DNA from: Pelodera strongyloides
Taxonomy: Eukaryota > Nematoda > Chromadorea > Rhabditida > Rhabditidae
Direction of reading: 5' to 3'
DNA length: 64,000 nucleotides
NCBI GenBank assembly: GCA_036852015.1
Contig: JAANDG010000260.1
Location: forward strand, 1 to 64,000
Part shown: positions 11,601-21,689 of the stretch, piece by piece
Numbering within the stretch: the stretch's first letter is position 1
Layout of the letters: the number at the start of each line of letters is the position of its first letter
Made by a program: the position numbers and the translations under genes
The notes under the pieces: model-generated
Seen by the model: the letters and a program-made list of their open reading frames with translations, nothing else
Database searches by the model: none
What the model was told of the DNA's origin: nothing

Positions 11601-14115
11601 TATTTGGGAAGTGTTTCTCCGAAATGTATAAAGCTGCGAAATACTCAGACCTCAGAAGATGGTCTGTTCGTAATTTTACGCACTGCTTTATGCCCACGTG
11701 AAGGGCGCCGACCCGCCGAAGTGAATGCTTTCTGTTTGCTTTGCGGTCCATTTTGAAAGCGTTCTTATAGTTTATCGACGTACGCGTGAACTTGGATTTG
11801 GTACACACTGATCCGCGAGTAGTGTAATGTTTCTGTCGGTATACGACTGGAAGTTGTTAGTTCGGTCGAGCAGTGAGTGACATGTTGCAATTTGTAATGC
11901 ATTTCTCAGTCGATATGGTAATAATTAATTATGCTTGTAAGATTATGATCTTCATTGCAGGCAATCGCCGTGACCTCGATGATCAGTTTGATAAAATGCT
12001 CGAAGCCAACTACAATGTTGATCAGATGGGAGAGTTGGACGTTGAGGTTTGTTTTTGTGTGTTTAGGTGAAGGTTTTTGATTGAGGTGTCGCTGCTTCTA
12101 GCCCCCAGAGGTATATTTTTGGTAATTGTTCATGGTTATGGTTGCTAATGATGTTTGCACAGAAAGGTTTGTTGACAATAGTTGTGAATCGTGTGTCATG
12201 AAAATAGTTATTCAAATCTGTGTTTTTCCAGCAAGAGGGAATGTGTGGTGTACTAGAACCGTCAGATCCCCACATCAAGGAGCTGATTTTCTCGCGCAAG
12301 AGAAGGAACAAGTACGACAGAAAGGTATAGTATTATAACGTGTATTTCTGAACTCTATAAACAGCGCATATGCAATGTTATAGTTATAGCGACTAAAGTA
12401 TTACATATACACATGTCAACTGGTGTACTGCGTTGTGTTCTGACGCACGGTTCTTGGAGGAAATCTTGATGTTTCACTAGTCATGTATAATGTGGAAAAT
12501 CAGGGCGAACTACTTAAAGATTTGTGTTTACTTTTTCTAGTCTACGTGGTCATTTAGTTACTGAAATTGAAATCGGTACTATATTATTTTCTGCTCTCTC
12601 ACTCACTACGGTGCAGGCCATTTCTGATAATTTTTAATGGGCTAGAAAAATTAGTTATTGGACGAACGGGCGGGTTATAACTTTTGTGTGACTGATCCTA
12701 CTTACTTGTCACTTTGCAGGATGCAGTCGATTGGATAAAAGAGCGTGTGAATGAGGCAGACGAGCGAGGAGACGATCCCACCTATGAGAAGGAGGAAGTA
12801 CAGGAGATTGAGGTGAGCGAGTAGCATGCATTAGCTAGCCTTCGGAGCCTGGCTGGCCTGACTCTGAGGCAGTCTGAGGGAGCAGTCTGGCCTACCTATC
12901 ACCCTTTCTCCCCAACTTACGTAAACGTAGTGGGGAGAAATGAAAAAGACTTTAAATAACGATAACGTAGCTGATTGTGATTGTCCTTCCAGGTCGAGGA
13001 GAGCACGCGGAAGAAGTTGCGTTGGGATTGTGAATCATTTGCGACGCTGGCCACGAACATTTACAATCATCCGACAAGGATCGCCGCCGAGGGTGGATTG
13101 AGCAAGAGGTGGATTTTTGGAGTTTACGACATTTTCTAAGCTTTCTCCTTGTTTATTCGGAATATTCTACGGTTTTATGAGTGGATCCTGTACTACGGCA
13201 TGTGTGATTTATCTTTCTGGCAGCTGATAGCTCATGTTTGTTGGCTTTAATGTAAGGTTTGTAAAGGACCAAACGCAACCATAGGATGTCAGTTCAGTAA
13301 GGTAAGTAAGGACACCAACTTGCTAACAAGGGACCTTGTGTGAGGAGTAAGAAAATAATATTTTTCTGTTATTTATATGAGTGTTCCAGATCCCTTCGTT
13401 TGTTGAATAAGAAGAATAAGGAGGACGAGCTGGCTGCCCAACAAGATGCAGAAGACGAGAAAGATGATGAGGACATGGACGATGACGACTGCGAGAGTTT
13501 TATCTCCACTGTCAGCCACTTTAGGTGAGGACGGTTTGTTTAAAGGGGTGTGGCGCTTTGTATGTGAAACGTACTGGTCAACCATAGGTCCTTTATGTGC
13601 TTTTTGTTGGTTTGGCAGGGGGAGTGAGGCACTCTTGGTTGTTGTTGAGTTAAAATGGCACTCCGACCCAAAGTACACTAAACTGTTCATATTCAATTCG
13701 AGCTGTTCGCTATATGTGCAATTCTTACTGGTAGGCCGCTTTTAGGCCAAAAGGAGAAACTCCTGAAGAGCGAAAGGCACGTCGTGAGGCAGTGAAGGCC
13801 GAGCGGAAGATTCGAAGAATGGAGAAGAAGATTAATAAGGTGAGGAACTGATTCCTTTTCGGTGACAGGTGGTTGTGAGACGTATATTGGACTGTTGGAC
13901 AACTGGATTCCGGGGCATTTTATGAAAATATCCGCGCATGTCTTTGTTGTTCAGAATTATCGTCGTACCGGTGTAAGATTTCTACCTCCAACATTTTTCG
14001 TGTGATTCTGATGTGTACTGTAATTTTGTGCCCTTTTTAGATCGGCTTCCAGGAGGAATTCCAACGAATTCACAATGCAAAGGTTGGAGTAGTGAAAGCA
14101 AAGAAGATGATCTAG
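8687..14115 (+). CDS. LTV1: LTV1 homolog, 40S ribosomal subunit assembly factor
   Basis: LTV1 binds pre-40S particles in nucleus and cytoplasm and must be released for small-subunit maturation. Exons: 8687-8689 (ATG only), 9015-9079, 9438-9537, 9933-10032, 10278-10324, 10612-10696, 10974-11053, 11322-11418, 11961-12046, 12232-12324, 12720-12812, 12993-13108, 13390-13524, 13746-13839 and 14041-14115; 422 aa. Matching family features are FFDDDYNYLKHL at residues 40-51, acidic central stretches (DEEDEEEK, DEKDDEDMDDDD), the signature WDCESFATLATNIYNHP at 294-310, and a basic C-terminal helix (ETPEERKARREAVKAERKIRR). Length is near the human 475 aa. The donor after exon 3 (GTTGGT) is weak but is the only phase-compatible choice. 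An 18-base C run lies 26 nt before exon 8. Confidence 0.93.
11278..11295 (+). repeat. Poly-C run of 18 in an LTV1 intron
   Basis: Eighteen consecutive C on the + strand, ending 26 nt before the acceptor of exon 8. Homopolymer length is prone to sequencing error and to polymorphism. Confidence 0.95.
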
Positions 14116-15509
14116 GTTTGTGTATCCACTGAGAAGATTTAATTCCTTTTGTCTCTATGTGTCTGACTCTGGTGGTCAAAATCAAATACTCTAACTTCCG
14201 ACTGTCACTTTTGTTTTTTTTTTCCATTTTTTTTCTTTTAGACAAAACTTAGTTATACTCTAGCTTAGATATGATTGTTTGTTATTATTGAATGATATGT
14301 TACACATTTTATGATTAGTAGGTAGCATGTTGGAAATTCTAGAAGTTAAAGCTTCTTTGTTATTGTTGTTGTTAACTAATTACGATCCATTTACTAATAC
14401 TGTGATTCGAAAGCTACTTTGTTTGGAATTCATAATATAGGGCGAATTCAACCTTTCTGGTCTTTGTAATATTTGTTGTTTGTTTTGATTAATAGAGTTG
14501 CGAGGGTTCTTGTGCTTGTCTTCACTAACCTTTGAAAGAGGTGCGTTCATACCGTACATTGAAGGTTGAGTTACTTATTCGATATTTGGAATGATTGTAA
14601 TCGTTTTGGGTACTGTAGTTATTTGCTGGAGATTGTCACAGATTTTCTTATGCCTAATTGTAAGTCTAGGTTTTCTAAGGCTTGTCCAGTTCCATTAGAC
14701 CCAAGTTCTGGTTTTGTGCGATCTAAATCCTAAGACTTGTGCTTGTTACCGTATAGCACTTCAGCCAATCTATTCGTCGTCATCCGTTGTTGTCCACTAT
14801 TGCCCGTTCTATATTTGTTGTTTTGTTACAAAAAAAAATAATAAAAGTTTATTTGTTATGACTGTCCCCATTTTCATGGTGGTTATAAATAAACAACATC
14901 GAACAGAAAAAGCGAACAATTTAGTAATGATTGTGGCGCGTAACATTGTGATTTGATTTCAACTTAATCCGAATGGGGTTCTTCATGATTTTTGAATCGG
15001 ATTTTTTAACCACCCACATGAATCGCTAACGTTCATATTGTTTACGTTTCTTGGGCACTTAGGGACTTCGGCTTGTCGTTGTCTGAAGCGCATCACTAAG
15101 CGACAACGAAGGGGGAATGGGCCTTCCATGCATTCTTTGCGGCATTAGCGATGTTGGTTTCCGAATTTCACTTATAAAACGAGTCTTTGGTAAGCTCACA
15201 CGGTTGATTACAATTACAGGAATATTAACAAATGTGAAAAGTACGGTACCTATGCACGCGAGTACTGTGGCCTCTAAACCTTGATTTTTCGATTGTTGCT
15301 AAACTTTTGCTACTGTGGGTCATGTGATCGAAATTAGAATAATTAGCATACTATATTGTTTTATGCTAATTCACGAAAATTAGCTTGCGAGGATAAATTA
15401 GTCCATTACATGTGTTTTTGTCCAATTGTGTTTTAGAATCGCTTTTTGGTTTTTTCTGAGCTTGCTTATTAGAAGTTTTCTATTTGAGATGTTAATTTTC
15501 ATAGCTATA
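14116..15509. other. Intergenic, no gene seen
   Basis: AT-rich sequence after LTV1. An AATAAA-like cluster near 14835 is too far from the stop to assign with confidence. No conserved frames on either strand. Confidence 0.5.
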
Positions 15510-15778
15510 CAGCGCCGCGAAACTGATGTGGTGATGCTCTGCGAAAACAAATGCGCATACATCTCGCCGCGCACACCGCCCAGTTTCGCCAGACTCTCGC
15601 CATTTCTCGCGAGTGCACTGAACATCCTTTCGCAAAAAAGCGGCGAAGATGGGGGAAGGCGCCGCGCTCCCTATCTGTTTCTGCACCAATCCGCATTTGC
15701 AGTCGATCGCGCTTACATTTGGCGGCGCGAAACTTTCGCGCCAGGTCTTTGCTGCGCACCACCCTAGTTTCGTCAGTG
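15510..15778. mobile_element. GC-rich MITE-like element, CACTGACGAAACT terminus, TA flanks
   Basis: A sharp island of high GC rich in GCGC motifs inside AT-rich sequence. The right terminus read inward is CACTGACGAAACTAGGGTGG. The left end begins CAGCGCCGCGAAACTGATGTGG, an imperfect inverted match. Both sides are bordered by TA (15508-15509 and 15779-15780). The same terminus recurs at 20016-20220. Overlapping frames on both strands come from base composition and are not genes. Confidence 0.65.
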
Positions 15779-15871
15779 TATTCATCAGTAGACACATTTA
15801 TTTGTTGCTAGCTTATTTTTCGTGGGCCTGAGCCATTAAGTCCGGCTTGATTTGAAGTATTTCAGTGTGGA

Positions 15872-16340
15872 ATGGTTTACTTTGGCATCCTCGCCCTTTG
15901 TGTTGTTGCCTTTCTGATGGGACAAGTTATCGATCCAGTCAAGAAAAATGAGGAGTCATCTGTATTGAAGAAGAAACTAGAAAAGAAACAATGGGGAAAG
16001 GTAGGAATACTTTTTGCCTTCTTTATTCTTATTATAAGACAACTATCTCGGTATCTCTATCTCTGGACGGCCTCCCCGCGCGCTGATATGTCGCGATGCC
16101 ACGCGGCACACAAGTGGCACACAACTAGGACGTGAGGAACTGCCAGAAACTGCGAGTGCAAAAATTCAGCCACTTTTTTAGTTTGGAGGAGTCGCTGGGT
16201 TGCTAAGGGTAGGTAATAACATTAGCCTGTGATTTTTTTAGCTTAGGTTAGTATTGATTTTATGTGTTGTTATTGTGTTATTTGGTAATATAACTTTATT
16301 TCAGAATAAGAATTTGCAACCAGAAGCCGCCCAGCAATGA
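15872..16340 (+). CDS. 54-aa peptide with N-terminal hydrophobic segment, unrecognised
   Basis: Two exons, 15872-16000 and 16305-16340, joined in phase 0. The ATG lies 6 nt after GTATTTCAG, a strong trans-splice or 5'-UTR acceptor, and AATAAA follows the stop by 63 nt. Residues 1-19 (MVYFGILALCVVAFLMGQV) form a signal-anchor or signal peptide. The rest is very basic and hydrophilic, with a coil-like Lys-rich part (LKKKLEKKQWGKNKN) ending PEAAQQ. The layout suits a small type-III or tail-out membrane protein of the ER, or a secreted peptide. I do not recognise the family. Evidence for reality is splice phase, acceptor and poly(A) signal, not homology. Confidence 0.6.
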
Positions 16341-16403
16341 GACCAAATCCTAATGATGAAGAAGTGAAGAAGAAATATAATACGACGATAATAAGATGAT
16401 GAT

Positions 16404-16409
16404 AATAAA
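16404..16409 (+). terminator. AATAAA poly(A) signal of the 54-aa gene
   Basis: Canonical hexamer 63 nt downstream of the TGA, at a normal distance for a nematode 3' UTR. Confidence 0.6.
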
Positions 16410-16534
16410 TGTTTGTTTGTTTCTTTCCGGTATACTCTTCCTATTGAATACTGAACTGTGATCTGTCTCCGACACTTGTTTTCCTTTGTGTGACTAACTC
16501 AAGAGTGTAGTTTTCCCTCACGGCCATGACCAAA

Positions 16535-16655
16535 GATGTCGAGAGATTTGTCATCTGGAACTCGTCTCCTGCTGCTCAGGACCTGTGTGGAACATGTCCT
16601 GAGCAAACTTTGAAACACTGTATTGTATCGCTCTTGAATAAAGGCACAACACCCT
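16535..16655 (+). repeat. ~110-bp dispersed repeat, copy 1
   Basis: Shares blocks such as ATTTGTC(A/G)TCTGGAACTCGTC, GCTCAGGAC and TTGAATAAA with 29031-29141 (+), and in reverse complement with 38981-39094 and 42601-42682. No terminal inverted repeat or target duplication is evident. Confidence 0.75.
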
Positions 16656-17309
16656 TGATACGTAAAAGTTTTATTTCCTACGGTGCAAAACTTTCTCGCG
16701 GCGAAAATTACAAAACCGGTGCCAAAAATTCACCAGGTGACAGGACGTTACGTAGGTTCTTTAGGCCAATTGTTTGCTGTTTTCCCACGTGCGAGTAATG
16801 TAGTTTGAGTAATTTCTGCTATGTTACGTCAGCAAAACATTGTTTGTGTTGTTACGAATTTTCATGTTTAGCAAATTAGCATATTGATATTGGTGTAGAA
16901 AAGGAGAAAATGATGGTGTAGCCACACTCGGACTTCAGACAACGGATACAGGTTGGTTGTTACTTTATTTGAACAGAGGAAATGGGTGAACCCATTGCGT
17001 GACGGTTCACTGGGTTTTTTTCGTGTGCCAGGCCATTGGATTGGGTGAGCTCTTCGTGATTATGTGGTGACCAAGTTTCATCTAAAACCGTTCACAAATG
17101 GTCACGGACGTGACCGGTGTCTAAATGTTTCTTTTTCGGTAAACATTTACGGGTGTTTCATTGCATGCTTGTATCCTGCATAGTACGCTTACAAAAAAGG
17201 CTTACGGACACTAAATATCAAATCTAGTCAATTCTGAAGTTTAGTGCTGTAACCGGAAAGTCCTTTTATTCAAGTTAATAATATGATGTTCCATTCCAGT
17301 TGTCAAATA

Positions 17310-20300
17310 ATGGCTGATAAGAAGTCAAAAGGTGCAGGGACTAAGAAGCAGCGAGGGAAGAGAGAAAAGGTAAGCTGTTCTTTGTTGAGCCTCAATTTAT
17401 CTAACACTGCACCGCGATCGCGCCACACACCTCAAATAAAAAAAGTAAAAGATCCGCGGCGAACATATGGCGCACCTGTAGCCTGCGCGTATTGTTTTGG
17501 CTCAATGTCGAAAGAAGTGGGATCCTAAGAAGAAGGGCGCGACTCGTGCACCAGAAGTGCGCCGACTGGAATCTGAACAGGATGACTCTGTTATAGGTAT
17601 TTGGTCATGACGTCACCGTTGAAGGAAACAATGATGCGACGGTGGAAGATGGCGGAGATGTAGTCAAGAGGAAAGGCAGTAGAGGTGAGAGAAACACTAA
17701 TACTGGGAGAGATAGAACTTCTGTAGTAGCTTCTCGTTATGCATGGGAAACATTCGTCCTGACACTTATTAACTGCACTTTACGTTGCTGTCTTTGATTG
17801 TCTTTGTGCATGATAAATTATATTCAATTCCACTCCTTTCTTATAAAGTTCTGGAAGCGGAAACATGATTTTGATTTTAATACCTCGCATTTTAGTAGGT
17901 GTTAACGCAGGTAAGGGCCGCAAAAAGTCAACCACCTCTGCACCGAAACCAGCAGAAGAGAAGGTTGGTGATTATTATGATAGGTTTACCTTAATTTAAT
18001 GTTCACAGGTTTACAACGCGAGATGACCGGTTCCTTTCAAGCTATATGACACGTTGTTTGCAACGCATGCTGGGCCTCCACATTCCCATGTTATAAGCAA
18101 ACTTCTCAAAATGAAACACAATTTGCATATAGTCCAAATAATGTACGTTTCAAGAAAAATGCGTGCCTTGCCGCATCATATGAGCAAAAATTTGGTATTG
18201 CTCAGATTATGAAACTCTGATTATTGTTTACTAGTCGAAGTGTTGAAGATTATGAATAATAAATATGTAATAAATAAAAAGCTTATGTAGATTTAATAAA
18301 TAATGAAGGAAAAATAAGACAACGACCTATTCAGCCGACCGACGACCTTAAATTGGGCCCTGCGATAGAAAAAGAAGTGGACGCGTTTATGAATAATATA
18401 ATGACATTGGGTGAGCGTTGACATCGTTTTGTTAGCGTAGTTTCACCAATCTAAGGATCCACGAGGCAGGGCATAAACATGGCAGGTGGTTCCCGGAGGC
18501 GGCAGGTAAGAATATAAATTTAAATGTGAATGTTCTCAGGTGTCGAAGGCCTTCGGAAGCAGTATCTTGAACTGAAGAATTACATTCCTCCAAATTACAA
18601 GTTTGACACGTTCTCGGCCAATCAAGCCAAGAATCGTTATGCGGTATGTGAGCATACGATTTTCTGCGTGAATTCATTGCCGCGCACATATACAAAGGAT
18701 TCCGCTGTGCGCGAGAGGAAATTGCCGCGCACCGACACATTTTTCTCAATGCAAAAGTAAAATAAGATTTTGTACCTTGGCCTTCATGCACTCCAGACGT
18801 GATGTAGTGGTTAGTGCTGCTATTCACCACTCACGAGACGAGGGGTTCAATTCCCGCACGTGGCTGGTTTCTGCGATCGGGTGGTCGCAGCTTTAACCTT
18901 TAATTCTGAAATTTTAGGACGTCGTGTGCTTAGAAGAAACACGCATCAAACTAACGTGCGAGAATCCTGGAGAAGGGGACTATATCCATGCGAATTGGGT
19001 CAAGGTTTGTTTTTAATCAAATATAATTACAATATATAATATTAGTATTACAATTGAATGCTGCTTCGATGTCGATGCTCGGCAACGTGGTGGATGTACA
19101 TCACGACGTTGGGTTTGTAAGTTTGTATACTGCTGCAAGTACCTCCAGTCAAGCACTGCGACGATGACTCACAATTATGGTAATTTTCAGATGGAAGGTC
19201 ATGATCGCACATATATCGCTACACAGGGTCCACTGGATGAAACGATCATTGAATTTTGGAGAATGTTAGTCTATTGTATTCTGATTTGGGGTTCTTTATA
19301 CAAGGAAAGTCACCTCTGGTGGGAGATAATTAGGAATACCATGATTCGAATAAAATGTATGTAGCTTCCAGGATACTACATACTTTTATAGCAATCTTTA
19401 TTTATTATAAACATAGATAGTTTTATTCAGAATCCGCGCGTTCACAATACAACATACTGATCAGGGACGCATTGTAGTTTATAGTTTACATTCCCAAAAC
19501 GTGTTGTTATTTAGGTGTTGGGAGCATGACGTTTTCTGCATTGTGATGTTGTGTAAGACTGAGGAAGATGGTAAACCCCGGTGCACTCAGTATTGGCCCG
19601 AGAAACAGGGGGAATACGCGACCTATGGAAAGATCTTCGTCAATAATAAGAAGGTTAGTGATTGCAAAGCTTATCTTGGGACCATGCTCATCGTCATGTT
19701 TACGCTCCGTCGCACGCTCGAAGCATTGTCCGCCGCCCTGCACTGGCGAGACTTCTTGTGCGGCGATGGCGCGGAGGGCATTTTCAAAGTTAGTTACTCT
19801 AAGAATATCAAACTGTTCTATTCAGAAGGAAAACGAGGACAAGTTCCTCATGTACACGATTGAGATTCTGCCTGAAGGATGCTCGAACAGCAAGATTGTC
19901 AAGTTGGTTTATTACTTAAAGACTTAATACTTTATAAACAAAATATGTGTATAATATTAAACAAAAAAAAGAGAATAAAAGGATGTATTTTGATACTAAA
20001 TAGGTAGGACCCATACAAAGCGAACCTCGGCTGGTGCGCGGCGAAAAAAAAAACAGGTGCGCCTAGAACTCGCCCATTCTTCGCCCGGTTTTCGCGAAAG
20101 GGTAGTCAGTTCACTCGCCCAGACCTGGCGAGAGTCCGGCGAAGACTAGCGAGGTGCGCGGCGAGATGTGAGCGTACATGAAGGTTTTTTTCGCCGCGCC
20201 CCAGCCGAGTTTCGTCAGTGTATTTTACTACCGTGAGAACATATGATGCTGTGGTTCTGGAAGTTATCGTTACTCTGAATGAATACCGTACTCTTACTTA

Positions 20301-21689
20301 GGTATAACCGTTTAACCTAATGACCTATTTGTATTAAGAAGATGAGTTGCTAAATGCAGAATACAAATATTAGAACTTCTACTTGTTTGTAGATTGATTC
20401 AATTTGCCGCGTGGCCTGATCGCGGAGTGCCTCTGTCCGGAAAAACCATTCTCAGACTTCTGCGCTTTATTACCGCGGTATGAACGGTTTTCAATTTTCG
20501 GATTTTTTATTTAGAAGCGGTTGGTTAGCACATCGGAATATCAGCGGTAACTGCTTAATGGTAACTTGTATCCGTTGTAATTTACCTTTAGGTAAGCTAC
20601 CGTTTTTTTACACAATCTTTTACGTTTACTAATATATCTGCGTATGATACCAAGGTTTTATTTGATAATTTGATGAGATGATAAATAAGACTTGTTAAAA
20701 ATAACTTGCTAAGTTACCACTAAGCGAATGCCATGTCATATACTCCCTACATTTGCAGCAAGACAAACTGGCCAAGGGAAACGTGGTTATCCACTGTTCA
20801 GCAGGAATCGGTAGAACGGGCACTATCATTCTTATTGATTGGGTAATCAGCAAGCTATTCAGAGGTATTCCTGTCAGTGTGAGTTTTTTTTTGTTTATTC
20901 ACAACTATTTTGTATTTGTCTTTTATTTCTATTCTAAGAAAACTTTTAACATGTTCATAAAGTTCATTTGCCAACGCAGTAGCATGCAAGGGAAACGCGG
21001 CACATGCGCCATCACCCTCAATGAGGAGCGCAGCGCGGTGGGTGGGCCAGTGGTGCGCGAACGCCATATGGAGTATCCGCGATGCTCAGTTTTTGTGCGC
21101 GGCGATGGCGCGGGTTTCGTCAGCGAATGGCTCGTAATCGTGTTCGCCTAACGTACGCCAACCCAGAGCACGAACTAAAAACGATAATCTCTAAACACAT
21201 TCAGCTCGTCGAATTGTTCAAAACACTACGCAATCAGAGGGCATCCGCCATCCAAACTGATGGACAGTACTTGTTTGTGTTCGCGACTATCATGGACTAC
21301 ATTATTGTGAGAGTTACATATATTTTTTGTAACTAAAATACACATTTTTTTCTTGTCGTGCTCTGAGAGCATGCAACGTGCCGACTATACTCGTGTAGAG
21401 CGTTCGCTTTTAGCGGGTCGCTATAGGGATTATTTCTTTCCTGGCGTTTTTCGGTATCAAGGAATCTTTAAAGATTCCGCCTTGGTCATATGACATCAAA
21501 CTGAAATCCCTATAGATTGCAGCTTCTCGTGGCGGTTGCAGAATAAATCTTCAAAACACTCGGCGACCCGCCTTGTTCCCTATGCTAATTTAAATATATT
21601 TTCAGGCCAAGATTCCCACTGCCAAATACAAGGAGATGTGCGACAAGTTCCACTCCGAAGTCAAGGCCCTCAACCTATTGCAGAACTAA
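17310..21689 (+). CDS. Protein tyrosine phosphatase, nematode-type single-domain, catalytically intact
   Basis: Non-receptor class I Cys phosphatase acting on phosphotyrosine. Exons: 17310-17369, 17597-17684, 17911-17963, 18335-18410, 18540-18643, 18918-19004, 19191-19264, 19515-19653, 19826-19902, 20393-20477, 20759-20878, 21205-21306 and 21606-21689; 382 aa. The N-terminal ~75 residues are Lys/Gly/Thr-rich and disordered. The catalytic domain has NQAKNRY (120-126, phosphotyrosine loop), DYIHANW (variant of DYINAN), TYIATQGPL, FWRMCWEH, WPD loop AAWPDRGVP (Asp262), P-loop HCSAGIGRTG (Cys294, Arg300) and Q-loop QTDGQYLFV. The general acid and nucleophile are both present, so it should be active, unlike pseudophosphatase relatives. 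C. elegans has many such short PTPs, many of them germline or sperm enriched; that role is inference here. GC-rich islands fill introns at 19654-19825 and 20879-21204. Confidence 0.92.
18793..18867 (+). pseudogene. tRNA-like sequence (tRNA pseudogene or SINE head) in a PTP intron
   Basis: Contains a good internal A box (TGATGTAGTGGTTAGTGC) and B box (GGGTTCAATTCC) at tRNA spacing. The ends CCAG and CTGG can pair. The anticodon arm does not form a clean 5-bp stem and the acceptor stem is imperfect, so a functional tRNA is unlikely. Confidence 0.55.
19660..19815. repeat. GC-rich island filling PTP intron 8
   Basis: Almost the whole intron 19654-19825 is GC-rich, with GCGGCGATGGCGCGG. The same motif recurs at about 21100 in another intron of this gene. 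It looks like a diverged member of the GC-rich element group. Confidence 0.55.
20016..20220. mobile_element. GC-rich inverted-repeat element, TA flanks (second copy)
   Basis: The left end CAAAGCGAACCTCGGCTGG and the right end read inward, CACTGACGAAACTCGGCTGG, are imperfect inverted repeats of about 35 bp. TA borders both sides (20014-20015, 20221-20222). Same right terminus as 15510-15778. It lies within the PTP intron 19903-20392. Confidence 0.7.
20975..21130. repeat. GC-rich island in a PTP intron, probable third relative
   Basis: GCGC-rich stretch ending GGGTTTCGTCAGCGAATGG. This resembles the GTTTCGTCAGTG terminus of the two TA-flanked elements, but without a clear TA border or opposite end. 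Confidence 0.5.

Noticed and set aside
15492..15831. Five overlapping frames of 60-113 codons on both strands
   Set aside because: All lie over the GC-rich TA-flanked element. High GC removes stop codons in every frame.
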